NCBI GenBank assembly: GCA_001579985.1 | Contig: LRSR01004414.1 | Location: forward strand, 1-25,122 | Length of the DNA stretch: 25,122 nucleotides | Direction of reading: 5' to 3' | Source: Hypsibius dujardini | Taxonomy: Eukaryota; Tardigrada; Eutardigrada; Parachela; Hypsibiidae | Shown: one piece after another, positions 9,391 to 19,917 of the stretch | Layout of the letters: each line of letters begins with the position of its first letter | How positions within the stretch are numbered: the first letter of the stretch is position 1 | The notes under the pieces: generated by a model | Told to the model about the DNA's origin: nothing | What the model saw: the letters and a program-made list of their open reading frames with translations, nothing else | The model's database searches: none | Translations under genes and position numbers: made by a program

Positions 9391-10485
9391 TACATACAGC
9401 AGAACTTGATCACCGCCCGATAAATACACAACGGCAGTTGCTAATACACTATTTTTTGTTTTTGTTTTTTTTGTTTATGTCTGGCTGATTTTCATTTCTT
9501 TGATTATATAGATTTGGATGCGGCGGGAATCGAGTCGACAGCGGTCTTTGTCCCTGTTTTCAATGTCCGGCATAATATCGCATTCTACTCTTCCGCCGTA
9601 CCGTACGTGTTACAGGGTATTTGTGGCAAAGCTGGTTGTTCATTTACGCTATTTGGCATAATCCGTCAAGCTTTCTCATATTTATTGGGCGACTAGAATC
9701 GATGGGTGAATCCATTCCACGTTTGAAATATTAACGCGTGAATTTAATGCTCTCGCGAAATATTTCTTCTGCTCACAATTCTGAGTGAGTCTCAAGGAGC
9801 AATACAACTCCATGTTTTTTTATGTATAGTCAGTCTTGCCTTCCCGGTGATATTGCTCGTTATTTGTAAGAGTATTTAATGCAGAAAGTCGCCAGTTACT
9901 ACGAGTAAGAGTATTGGTAATGTGCTTACAGACAGACTAAGATATCTGTGCCGCAATCAATATGCAGTAGATACTTTCTCCATCTGTTTGAGAAATAACC
10001 TACGGCAACGTTCGTTCCGGATTGTTCTGCGCGAATGAAAATCGCCTGACCTTCTCTCACGCGTGAGTGTCTTCTTTGCCGCCGCTTTCTCTATGTCACA
10101 ACACATCCGCCTGCGAAGAGTGCTTATGTCGTCATTTCTGTCTGCCTAACCGTGTCTGCCAGCACCCCAGGTTTCTCTTAATCCATCGCAAACATTTATC
10201 TTTGTTGTTTTTCTCTCTCCTCATCGTTCATGTGCAACTTTCAATGCAGCATTACGATTAATATTATTCCTCTTTTCGATTATTACCACGGGATTAGTAA
10301 TATATTAAGGCAGCCGTACGCCCCTTCCCCCTCAATTCCCGTCAGCCAACGATGTACACCTGCTTATGCAAATGGATTGCGTCCTGGAATTTGGTACTTG
10401 CTCCGTATTTTTGAAAGTTTATTTACCATTATCACCTGTGATTTGGTTGTAGCAAGTGATGATTACGTAGAGTTGCTTAAATATA
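9391..10485. other. Upstream region of 4TM-B; first exon not located
   Basis: This region should contain the first exon of 4TM-B. Candidates ending in a phase-0 GT are a short frame starting MYTCLCKW at about 10351 (donor gtactt) and one starting MQMDCVLEFG at about 10368. Neither reproduces the CSL(R/K) motif and hydrophobic run of the paralogues convincingly. A separate open stretch, 9512-9696, follows a very long pyrimidine tract and AG (acceptor-like) and ends in TAG; I recognise no family in it. Confidence 0.35.
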
Positions 10486-10615
10486 TTTAAAAGATAAATA
10501 AATAGATTAAAATAGTTAGAATAATAATGATAGATATAAATATTTAAAATAATAACAATAAATTTAAATATTTAGTAATAATAAATTTAAATATTTAAAA
10601 TAATAATAATAGATA
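10486..10615. repeat. AT-only tandem repeat (AAATTTAAATATTTA type)
   Basis: About 130 bases almost free of G and C, with the unit AATAAATTTAAATATTTA repeated at least twice around 10558-10600 and looser copies on both sides. It lies directly upstream of the first recognised exon of 4TM-B. Confidence 0.7.
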
Positions 10616-10680
10616 TGCACACTTTAAATATTTTAAGAAGCATACCATACTCCGAATATCCTCATTTTTTTGTGTTGCAG

Positions 10681-12731
10681 TTGAGCGGATTTGCCGAAGT
10701 AGTTTACGGTATTTACATATTAGCCCACGGTCACCAGTCCTACAACGGAGCATCCATAGCATTGGGCCTGGCGTTTCTCATCTTTGGCGCGATGGTCTTT
10801 GCTTCGGCTGTCTTCCTTATTCGCGCCTTTTCTGAGGTTTGAAGGGTTTTCTATGCAGGGCTTGTTTAGGGTGAGAACCAGTACTCTTCATGGTAGGGCC
10901 AAGGGGTGGACAAAGGGGCAAAGTACATTTTTTTGTAAATTCAACCCAAAATCGAACCTTTTGTTCCTGATAATTTTGAAACCTGCGGGGTGTAGGGTAG
11001 AAGCTATATTTCCGATGGCCCCCTGAAATTTCAAAACATTGTCATTAACTTCAGTTTTCCAGTTTTTCAGTTTTTTTTTAGTTTTTTAAGTGATCAAAAA
11101 ATAAAAGTTTAATTTCGGGTTTAATTTTGAAAAAGAAATTAGTTTGCCCCTTTGCCAACCCCCTGGCCCTACCAGGAGGGGCTCTACCACGAGGGGCTCT
11201 ACCACGAGGGGCCCTGATTCGGACTTCTAGTTGCACCCTAAACGAACGACCCCTGATCTCATGCTTATTATTCTTGTCGGATTCGGCACTTATGTTTTAT
11301 TTATTTACAGGGGAGAGACTCGCTCTTACTGACTTGGTTTTGCCTGACAACCCTTAAAATCACAACGGCAGCGGTCTTTCTCATCTTTGTCCTAGTGGGA
11401 TACATCAGCTCCAAGCCTGGAGATGGTATACAAAGCAGCGTGGCCAACCTCAATTGGTCGGGTAACCTCACCATAGTGAGTACAGTATACACATAGACGG
11501 AGGTTTGATCTTGCCTCACACAGTTGGACATTTATGCAAGGGTCGTTGTTTATATCTCGTAGAACAACACTATCTTGTTCCTGCTGAGCCTCCTGGACAT
11601 AGCAAGAGATGTCCTCCTCGTGTATATTATGGGATTTGGCCTGGATATTCTTCTGACTGTAAGAGAACCATCCGTTCTTTTCCTGGCCAATTAGTCTTGG
11701 TTAAATAACGTCTTTGAATTTAGATAAAATATTAATGAATTTCAATCCACCGGCAGAGTTTATTTGAATAGAAAACTCATTTTATTTTCCAGAAAAGCCG
11801 CCGTTTTAGCATTTATTAAAAATCAGATTTTGAATAAGATATCCCAGTATTAAAGTAAATTTAAGGAATTTAAAGAATATTTAAATAAAGTAAGGCAACT
11901 ATCAATTTGTATATTTCTGACTTTATATAGAATAAGAATATATTTCACTCAAAATCAAAAAGCGCTTTTTGAGCCAAAATATAATACATAATCAATTGAT
12001 AGTAGCAGAAAAATCATTCGAAGTCTGCAGGCCTTCTCTCGTGGAACTGGCAACTTACGGGTATGACTTCAGAAATGACCTATAGCTCCGCCCGGGATCC
12101 GCCGGGATCCTCGAAAACCTCTCTCACACAACCAGATTCCCTGACGAACCATTCGAATAGTTTAATTATTTTTACCTTGGCATCTCCATAGGTACTATCC
12201 ATCATTGTTGTGTTCAAGTACCGAGCGTACATCCTCAAATTGCTTCCATCCACGACCGATCAATCCCGTCGTTTACAGGTGGCCGTTTTGGATCAGTTGA
12301 AGACCGTTAACGAAAAAGAGGAACCCAGTCAACCACTAGTCCGATCATCTCAATTAGCACTAAACGGAACTCGTGCTTCGGATGCCAAGGTGCCAGACCA
12401 CGTTTCCGGAAGGCAAAAGGGAAAGAAACCAAGAGGGCATCCCGTCAATATGAAGAAGAACCACCAAACAAAGTTATCTGGGGTCATGGAAGCTGAGCGC
12501 TTAGAATCGCTTGATTTAAATCAAAAAATCAGGCGTAAAGATGCAAAGACACCTCCTCCAGCATACTCGGATATGTCGCCAATAGCCGCGGGTGCATGCA
12601 GTGCCGCGTCTCCGCCTGCGGTTGAACATCTGCCCGTGATGAAAACGCTAACGGATTATTCCTGGGACACAACTCCCCATACCAAGGACGTTTTTTTTGC
12701 ACCGATCTTATTGGAATATGCGTGCTCGTGA
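10681..12731 (+). CDS. 4TM-B: four-helix membrane protein with long PPAY tail (5' incomplete)
   Basis: Four exons found: 10681-10836, 11311-11475, 11563-11658 and 12192-12731 (TGA), all phase 0; together 318 residues, lacking the first exon. Exon 2 (156 nt) has the same length as in 4TM-A1 and encodes the end of TM1 and TM2 (ASIALGLAFLIFGAMVF). Exon 3 encodes TM3 and a loop with sequons NWS and NLT; with NNT in the next exon they suggest this TM3-TM4 loop is lumenal or extracellular. The last exon starts VLSIIVVFKYRAY, matching the A1 and A2 last exons, and adds a polar tail of about 165 residues containing TPPPAYSD (PPAY, DNA 12555-12566), a potential WW-domain site such as NEDD4-type ligases use. 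LAPTM4 proteins have a similar layout; homology is not established. Donor of exon 2 (gtttga) is weak. Confidence 0.7.
11166..11214. repeat. Three-copy 16-bp minisatellite
   Basis: Three head-to-tail copies of a unit close to CTACCACGAGGGG(CT) within intron 2 of 4TM-B. Confidence 0.7.
11659..12191. other. Intron of 4TM-B
   Basis: 533-bp AT-rich intron with donor gtaaga and acceptor CATCTCCATAG. It holds a short direct duplication of GGATCC context at about 12092-12113 and nothing else recognisable. Confidence 0.6.
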
Positions 12732-13241
12732 AAATGACCTCACGTAGTCACTACCAAGCATAGAGCGCTGGCTGTTCCTTTTTTTGTGAGCCGCTTGTAC
12801 ATATATGTGTCATACGTCCCTCGTCTCTAATTATCAAATACACGCTTTACCACGATCCACGGTAGATGGACCTACAGTTGTCGTCTGTCAGACTGTCTGT
12901 CTCACTGTCTGTTTGTCTATATGCGTGCCTGTCTATCTGCCTGTATGTTTGCCTGTCTATCAGTCTGTCTGTCTGTCCGTCGATCTTTCTGTCAGTTTGT
13001 TAATACGTAAGCGTGTCGGTGTGTATGTCTGGTTGTTGGTCTGTCTGTTTGCCTGCATGCCGTTTCAACCCACATAGTAAATATCCATCGTTTGATAATG
13101 GGAAGCGAATTCACCCAGGGAAATGGAGCAAAACACCAAAAACTATCAAAAAGCTCGTCAAAAGCGTCTATCCACAAACACATTCCTAGGCACCGCGTGA
13201 ATATCTCACAATGATAATCAAAATCCCACCCAGAAAAGTCA
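12732..13241. other. Convergent spacer between 4TM-B and mitoferrin
   Basis: 510 bases between two stop codons of genes reading toward each other. It contains a degenerate CTGT microsatellite (about 12886-13050). No canonical AATAAA was seen for either gene, so their 3' ends may use variants or overlap. Confidence 0.6.
12886..13050. repeat. Degenerate CTGT tetranucleotide microsatellite
   Basis: Repeated CTGT with single-base variants (CTGC, TTGT, CTAT). The plus-strand translation is the low-complexity CLSV type and is not a gene. Confidence 0.85.
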
Positions 13242-15768
13242 TCACCCATGCTCTTCCGTAGCGCCGCTGCGTTTTGTAATGAAGTACTTGAAAAACTCAT
13301 AAACCGACCAGGAAATGGCCGTCGAGGGCATCTGAAATATCACCCTTGCCTGGAGGCCCGCAAAGTATCCTCTGAAACCGCAGCAGCGGTATATCGTCAT
13401 CATGGCTTGGGGAAGTCCGCGGACCGCCTTGTCCTCGCGATTCAACGCGCACAGCTCCTGGGTGTTGAGGAGTGTCTTGCACACGTCCAGCGGCGTGGTG
13501 ATGGCCGCCGCGATCGCGCCTGCCATCGCGCCCGACACGACGTGACTCCGCGGGTCGTACAACCGCAACGGGTTCATCGCGTCCTGCATCAGCTCGTAAA
13601 TCATAAAATGGATGCCCTGCAAAAAAAGGAGAGCTGATTTAGTAGCCAGTAGAGTCTTAGCCATATTTCTTGGAACTTTAAATAAAATAAAATAAAATCT
13701 TTGGCGTCTTTGAATATAATTTTAAAGACGAAGATTCGTAGTACCTGAAAGGGGACGTTCATGGTCAACTGCGTGAAGTAGCTCCGATAAAAGGCCCTCG
13801 GACCCTCTCTCCGCCAGATGGCGGTGAAGCATTGTGTGCAGCTTTTGTATGAGCTGTTGAACATTTGCATCCGTTGTTTGACCACTTCTGCGGGGTTCAT
13901 TACGGCGTCGTGGAAGACAGCAGCCGCGGACCCTGCCAGGCCGTGAGCGAGTGGACCGTGGCCGAGTTGTGCTTCGAGAAGCGTTTTCACGTTCTCATAG
14001 CAGGCAAAGTACATGGCGTGAGCGGGTCCCGCGCCGACAAAAACGGCTTGTATGCCGCGAACCGGCCGGAGGAATCCCTCCGTGCTGACCATCTTGATAA
14101 GAGCGTCCACGGGGCCGCGATACGTGCTGGCTAGCCGGATGCTCTGCATTCTTGTCTAAAAATAATAAAGACACTTCGTGAGAACATGTTTTTAACACTT
14201 AAGAAAAATATTTATCCAAATTATTTATCGATTCATTTTTTATTTTTTAATATTCTATTCTACTCTATATATTTTATTCTTTTGTTTTAAATGTACTTTC
14301 AAAAAAAATATTTATCCAGAATATCTAAATAAATTTGTTTTTTATTTTACATTATCCTATCTATTAGGACAATTCATTCCATTTTAAAACTCGCGCATGG
14401 AATCTTGATTTACGTCAACTCTTTTCGAATTGAAAAGCCTGTGTACTTGAATAGTCTAGGTCGAGTTTAGTTGGACTAAAGTGAACTCTGAGTGCTACAC
14501 GTTTACGAAAGGAATGATGGGAGTCGTGATACACGACCGGCGAGGAGATGGAGGGAAGATAAAAGGAAAGGCCGATGACAATCATCTTTACCGTAATCTC
14601 CCGATTTCAAGGGACAGTTAAGCCCCACCCCCTCCAGTCATCGGTTGACTGTTCAATCGGATTCACTGTGTCGTGATTGGTTGAAATTTAACAGCAACTT
14701 GGCAGGGATTGATTGATTGATTAAGCGCATTTTCTTAACGCACACATTAAATCAGTTGATTGATTGATTGTAGGCACACAATAGCAAACGGTGATGAACA
14801 GATAAGATCCGGGGTGGATCAAATTAACTGGTAGGGCAAAAAAGTGTCCCTTGAGATCGGGAGATTACGGTATACCATCATCCAGGTCAGGGATAGTTCA
14901 GTTTACCCCTCGAATCATTCCGCCAAAAAGGCAGCGAACCAACAAACCAACAAACCGATAAATCAACCAATCAACCGAACGACCAAACCACCCCTGCTCA
15001 AAATACCGGCAACTGAAAAATAAAAATAGAAAAACGTGACGGTTAACGCTCTAAGCAAACAAACAATGCTCGGATAAATAACAACGCCAGAATGGATCAA
15101 TAAATTGAAATGAAATCGCAGCAGACGTTGATAAATGCGTTTGCTTTTCCACCAACTGCGCAGTTAGAAACTCCAAAGAAAAAAACCACCTTAAACTAAA
15201 AGTCGAAGACTACAAAATCCGGTTTAAACTGCGCAGCTATTAACATGAGACATATTGTACGGTAATATCCTAATCAAACTTTAAAATAATTCTGAACTTG
15301 AAACAAGGTGAAGGACAGGAAACGAACAATCAACCAATCAATAAAGAAAGCCACATTTCGCCGTCAATCGATCAATCAAGCACCACTAAGCTCAGCGCAA
15401 TCCACAACACAAAACAACCCAACAATCAGCCAATCAACCACCATGAAATCAACAAATTCAAACCCTCGAATTTTGTCCATCCCAACACAGCCAAACGACC
15501 ATTACCCTACCTTAAAAGAAGCTCAAACATTTTCCAAAAGCATCACATCATCAAATCCAATGTTTCATCCCCCAAAAGCGTACCAAATCAAACGCCAATC
15601 GCAGTGCAAACCCAAAGGGGAAAAAGGCACACGTACCTTGACAGAATCTACAGGGTACATCACACAATGCTCCATAATCCCGGCCAGGGCGCCCGCACCC
15701 ATGTGGGTGTACGGACTGACATTCAGCGGGAGGGCCTCGTAATCTCCCAGCGGGTCCGGCGACTCCAT
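13242..15768 (-). CDS. Mitoferrin (SLC25A37/SLC25A28 family mitochondrial iron importer)
   Basis: Three minus-strand exons: 15768-15637, 14155-13745 and 13616-13242, all joined in phase 0, giving 305 residues. The start is in a near-ideal context (CCACCATGG). The three mitochondrial-carrier signatures are present: YPVDSVK at 38-44, NPAEVVK at 131-137 and TPLDVCK at 222-228. Mitoferrin-specific landmarks include YEALP near 11-15, THM then GIMEH in helix 1, [48 protein letters not shown] and [17 protein letters not shown]. The protein moves ferrous iron across the inner mitochondrial membrane for haem and Fe-S cluster synthesis (family knowledge). The N-terminus is short compared with vertebrate forms, more like yeast Mrs3/4. 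Intron 1 (about 1.5 kb) holds a MITE and CAAT repeats. Donors are gtacgt and gtacta; no frameshift or stop was seen. Confidence 0.96.
14589..14872. mobile_element. MITE, 284 bp, in mitoferrin intron 1
   Basis: Ends read TACCGTAATCTCCCG on the left and the reverse complement on the right (inverted repeats of about 28 bases with one or two mismatches), bordered by TA on each side. On the minus strand, 29 bases in from the right end, lies the box GCCCTACCAGTTAAT (within 14821-14843), shared with the elements at 521 and 4103. The interior has GATT repeats and no coding capacity. Confidence 0.8.
14935..15450. repeat. AACC/CAAT simple-repeat tract within mitoferrin intron 1
   Basis: CAAACCAAC/CAATCAAC-like repeats at about 14935-14985 and again at about 15325-15450 (CAATCAACCAATCAATAAAG type). 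Open frames on the plus strand here are compositional artefacts. Confidence 0.6.
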
Positions 15769-17383
15769 GGTGGATCAAAAAACCCACGTCCGAGCCGAAG
15801 GAAACCGGGCAATTTCGAGGTGTGAAATCAAGTTCTCTATCTTCCCTTACCCTGCGATAGACAACACACAATTATCTTCTTGCCGACAATACTGCACATT
15901 CACGAAACTGTCTGAATTGGGATGACGAGACAAACCTCCGCGGTGCAGTAGTTTTCGCCGGAGGTGCTTTGGCAGGTGTCCAAAACAGGAATTGCCCCTT
16001 CTTCCGCGGTGTAAATCCTCCGTGGAAGCCTTCCTTCGAATATCCGCTGGTTTTGTGGGGCAAGAAGAAGAAGTGCCCAGATTTGGGCTGATGATTCGGC
16101 CGGAGATGGACTTTAGTTGGGGAGGAAAGCGACGGTTCGTGATGGTGGAGGAGAGATAGGACGAGTGTTGGGGAAAAGACTGATGAGATCTCTCAGCTGG
16201 ACCCCTGACTGGGGGGTGCTGACTCCGCCCATTTCGCTCATCGTTTCCGCCCCCTGGCAGGCCGCGAAGTCCACTTCCAAATGGAAGTGCATCAAATGGA
16301 AGGGTGCCATTGTAGGTAGGTTCCGGAAATTCCACACGAACCACACCTCCAGCTTCCAGTGAAATTCCAAATCCAGCAGAGTTCCATTACAGTTCCTAAC
16401 AAACGGCTCATCAGCACATGGATGGAATGGAATTTACATCACTCAAATGGAACTTACATCACGGGAATGGAATGGAATGTTGCCTGGAACTGAGACGGCA
16501 TGGAATGGAAAGCGAACACAAAATGCTGATTTATCGTCAGAGAATTTTCTGTAATCAATTTTTCCTCTCCATCTCCGACCATTGTTTGCCCTGTGCCAAC
16601 ATTATGAATAGCAATTCCCATTCTGGAAGTTGATTACACAATCAAAATTGATCTCACGGATGAGGTGAGTGTGTGGGCTGTGTGGGTGCTTCTGGATCAA
16701 AATGTGTGTTTTGCCTGTCTGGCTGTGCTTGTGTTGTGGTTTTTCAATGGACTCAGTGAAGGCGCTCCCTCTTATTTGACCTCGTTTCTTTCGATGACTC
16801 ATTGTACCCACTTCTCCCCTCCCGTTCATCATCTCGTAGTGGCATATGAATGGGATAATTTTATTGGCTATCAGAATATCCTTTCAGAATAGTCGATTGC
16901 TTTTGATTTGGTTGAGATTTTACTAGTTTAAAGAAGGCCACTTTTAAGGGCTTTTTGGCAGGTGGCTCTTTTTTACCTGGCGGTTTGAATCCTCTTCTCC
17001 CGAAATTTCTGCGTTTTTACAGTTTTGATATTTTCTGTATGATGGCCCCGAAAAACAGTGCTCGGGTAGGCAGCAGATCTGCAACACGGAATTAAAAATA
17101 ATTGAAGATGCAAATCTTTTTCTTTGCTCTGAGTTTGCATGCAAGTGAAATGTTGATTGATTGTTGATTTGGCGTGTCGTTTCGGTATTCACGTTTTCAA
17201 GCAGCCGTTGGCGTTGATTGATTGATTGATTGGTTGATAGCTTTTGTGCGATTTGTAACATTCGCATTCCTTACTGATCGATTGATTGATTGATTGATTA
17301 ATACCTCGTCATGCTTTCTAGCTTGCTCATTTGATTTCTCAGTTGTTGCAGCCTCGTTTAGCTTGATTGATTGACTGCAGTCC
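15769..17383. other. Head-to-head spacer between mitoferrin and the tetraspanin
   Basis: About 1.6 kb that should hold both promoters. Visible features: a palindrome CACTTCCAAATGGAAGTG at about 16271-16288, GGAAT-rich sequence at about 16420-16510 and a GATT tract near 17210-17300. Open frames on the minus strand at 15847-16344 are unsupported. I do not recognise a TATA box with confidence. Confidence 0.5.
17213..17300. repeat. GATT tetranucleotide microsatellite
   Basis: Two regular ATTG/GATT arrays, at about 17213-17237 and 17277-17300, upstream of the tetraspanin. Confidence 0.85.
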
Positions 17384-17802
17384 ATGTTTGTATACTTTCC
17401 TTATTATCTTCAGCTGTCGCCTCCTCGTCGTGGTGAAGCGTACAGACGATATGAGAATACGGACGATCATTTGCTAAACGACGAAAGGTAACGTTCATGA
17501 GCATTCATTGGTGCTTTTTTATTACATTGCTCTTTTAAGGTGTTCGTATTTATGGTGTCAACACTTTTAATAGATCTTCTGACGACACCATGGCCACACC
17601 CCGCGAACAGGCGCCAGCAGAACGACCCAATGCCACACGTCGCTTGCGTGCCCGCCGAAAGCGCCGCCGTGACCGGACGGAAGTCAGCTGCTGCGTCAAA
17701 TGGGTCGTCTTCTCGCAGAACGTTCTCTTTTGGGTACGCCCAGTCTTACAGACATTTGTAAAAAGATGGACAGACAAATAGAGAGAGAGACTGGCAGGCA
17801 GG

Positions 17803-17838
<36 letters not shown>

Positions 17839-19917
17839 GTGACAAGAAGGTAGAAAGACAGGCAAGCAAAGTCAAACACGCAGCTGACGATGGAATCGTA
17901 AGACAAGTCGAAGGACCGTCTGAGAGACAGGCATCAAGTGCCGTACTGATAATTTCATTTCTACAGATTGTGGGCTTGCTCATTTTTGCCGCTGGCATTT
18001 GGGCGTGGACGGAGAAGGACACACTCAATAACCTGAAGCGGCTCACTTCCATTGCCGTAGACCCGGCATTCCTGCTAATCATCACCGGCCTGGTTACGTT
18101 CGTGATTGGTTTCACGGGTTGCGTCGGGGCACTCCGTGAAAATACATTCCTGCTGGCCGTGGTAAGATGCTGAGAGGGCAGCGCACATCTAGATCGAGTC
18201 ACGGTCAGACAGAACAGACAGACAGACAGACAGACAGACAGAGAAACAGTCAGACAGACAGACAGATAAACAGACAGACAGACAGACAGACAGCCAAACA
18301 GACAAACAGACAGACAGCCAGACAGCCGGCGAGCCAGACAGCCGGCGAGCCAGACCACCAAACAATCAGACAGACAGAAAAGGACAGACAGACAGATAGG
18401 CAGAGGCAGACAGGGCGGCATACAGACAGACAAATACACAACCAGGCAGGCAGACAAAGAGAGATAGATAGATAGACACACAGACACACAAATTGAAGAT
18501 TGGAGGTCTGTCTGGCAGCCAACCAGACAGCCAAGATGCACGAAGTCGTCTAACTGAGATGTATAGGCATGTCAACCAGACACTGAGAAATAGGACATTT
18601 GGTCCGTATGTCCGTTCACTTGACGTAACTAATGCTTCTTGTCGTCGTAGTATTCGTTTCTCCTGGGAATAATACTCCTCTGCGAACTGGTCCTAGGGAT
18701 CCTCGGCTTCGTCTTCCGTGATTGGGTGCGTACAGAGCATTAAGAGTAAATGCGCACTCCCATGCCCGTCAGCAGCTCCCCCGATCCAACGTTTTGTGTT
18801 TACTCCTTTAGCTGAGAGGAAAAGTAAAGGAGATCCTCCAAGCCTTGATTAGCGATTACCGTGAAGACGAAGACGCCATGGATCTGGTTAATTGGATTCA
18901 AGGCTACTGGGTTCGTTTCTTCTCAATTGAATTCCTCGTCCTTGTTCCACTGATGCCTTCCAAAAGTTTGGAACAGGGAGAAGAATTTGCTAGTGGTCAA
19001 GTGCATCCTGAGTGTAATTGTATGGTTTATCTGCAGTTACAATGTTGTGGCATCACTTCCCCGGGCGACTGGAACAACAACATCTACTTCAACTGCTCCG
19101 CTCCGAGTAGTCCGGAAGCATGTGGTGTCCCGTACAGTTGCTGTCGACCACCTAAGGTCCGTGCGTCTGTCTGTCTTGTACCTGTCAGTCCGCCTGTTTG
19201 CCTATCTGTCTGTTTGTCTGTCTGATTGTCTGTCTGACTATCTGCTTGTATGTTTATCTGCATGTCTGTCTGTCTATATGCCTGCATGTATGTCTGTTTG
19301 ATTGTCTGATTGTCTGTCTGACTATCTGCTTGTATGTTTATTTGCATGTCTGTCTGATTGCCTGTCTATCTCTCTTTCTGTACCTATGTTTTTCTGCCTA
19401 CCTGTGTCCATGCATGCCTGTCTGTTCACGTGTCTGTGTATCCAGCAGTCTATTTGTATATCTGTCTGTCTGTATGTGGGTTTGCTTGTTTCTTCATTTC
19501 TTCCTGTTATCCGGCTGCCTGAGTTTATGGGTCTCTGCGTTTACCTGTCTGTCCGTACTCATTGCGTTTTTCTTTTCTCTCTGTCTGCCTGTCTGTTCAC
19601 TCAAGTAGCTGTAAGACGGTTTGTCCAATGTCTACTGTCATTCTTGAAGTCAATCATCATTTGTTCTTTTCACACAGGAGACCAGTCTGCCTAACCTTCA
19701 ATGCGGCTATGGGGTCCGCCGGAAAGACGACTTCTCCGAGTTGATCTACAACAAGGGCTGCCTGGACGCCGCCCAAAGCTGGTTCGACCAGAACCTGGTG
19801 ATTGTCGCCGCCGTGGCCATCGGCGTGGCCGTCGTGCAGATCCTCGGCATCTGCTTCGGACAGAATCTCCGAGCCGACATTCTCGCCCAGAAAGCCAAAT
19901 GGGCACGATACAAGTGA
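17384..19917 (+). CDS. TspanC8-type tetraspanin, closest in layout to TSPAN33/TSPAN5
   Basis: Exons: 17384(or 17414)-17487, 17574-17733, 17967-18161, 18651-18725, 18812-18910, 19037-19156 and 19678-19917 (TGA). From the ATG at 17384 the protein has 330 residues; a better-context ATG at 17590 (ACCATGG) gives 290, near the usual family size. TM1 about 77-101 (following VSCCVKW), TM2 120-143 ending [11 protein letters not shown]3 149-173, TM4 291-312. The large extracellular loop has eight cysteines at 214, 215 (CCG), 231, 240, 246, 247 (PYSCC), 260 and 279, which defines TspanC8 members, plus one sequon (NCS). GVPYSCC, NxYFNCS and LGILGFVF agree with TSPAN33 and TSPAN5. TspanC8 proteins bind ADAM10 and control its exit from the ER and its substrate choice (family knowledge). 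The N-terminus is unusually Arg-rich. Introns 3, 4 and 6 carry GACA or CTGT repeats. Confidence 0.94.
17765..17840. repeat. GACA microsatellite in the second tetraspanin intron shown
   Basis: GACA array, purest at about 17810-17836, in the intron 17734-17966. Confidence 0.9.
18205..18480. repeat. GACA microsatellite in the tetraspanin intron 18162-18650
   Basis: About 275 bases of GACA with variants (AACA, GCCA, GATA), filling more than half of the intron. Confidence 0.9.
19160..19600. repeat. CTGT microsatellite in the last tetraspanin intron
   Basis: Degenerate CTGT repeats, with an internal direct duplication: about 60 bases at 19223-19283 recur at 19303-19360 (both contain CTGACTATCTGCTTGTATGT). 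The repeats are complementary to the GACA arrays in the upstream introns of the same gene. Confidence 0.85.

Noticed and set aside
13248-13637. Plus-strand open frame of 129 codons
   Set aside because: It is antisense to the last exon of mitoferrin, whose GC-rich codons keep the opposite strand open.
15298-15825. Asn/Gln/Ile-rich plus-strand frames
   Set aside because: They come from CAAT/CAAC repeats in mitoferrin intron 1 and from antisense of mitoferrin exon 1.
17696-18541. Long open frames with CLSVCLSV or RQTDRQTD composition here and at 12805, 19084, 20140, 20907 and elsewhere
   Set aside because: They are translations of CTGT/GACA microsatellites inside introns or spacers, open only because the repeat lacks stops.
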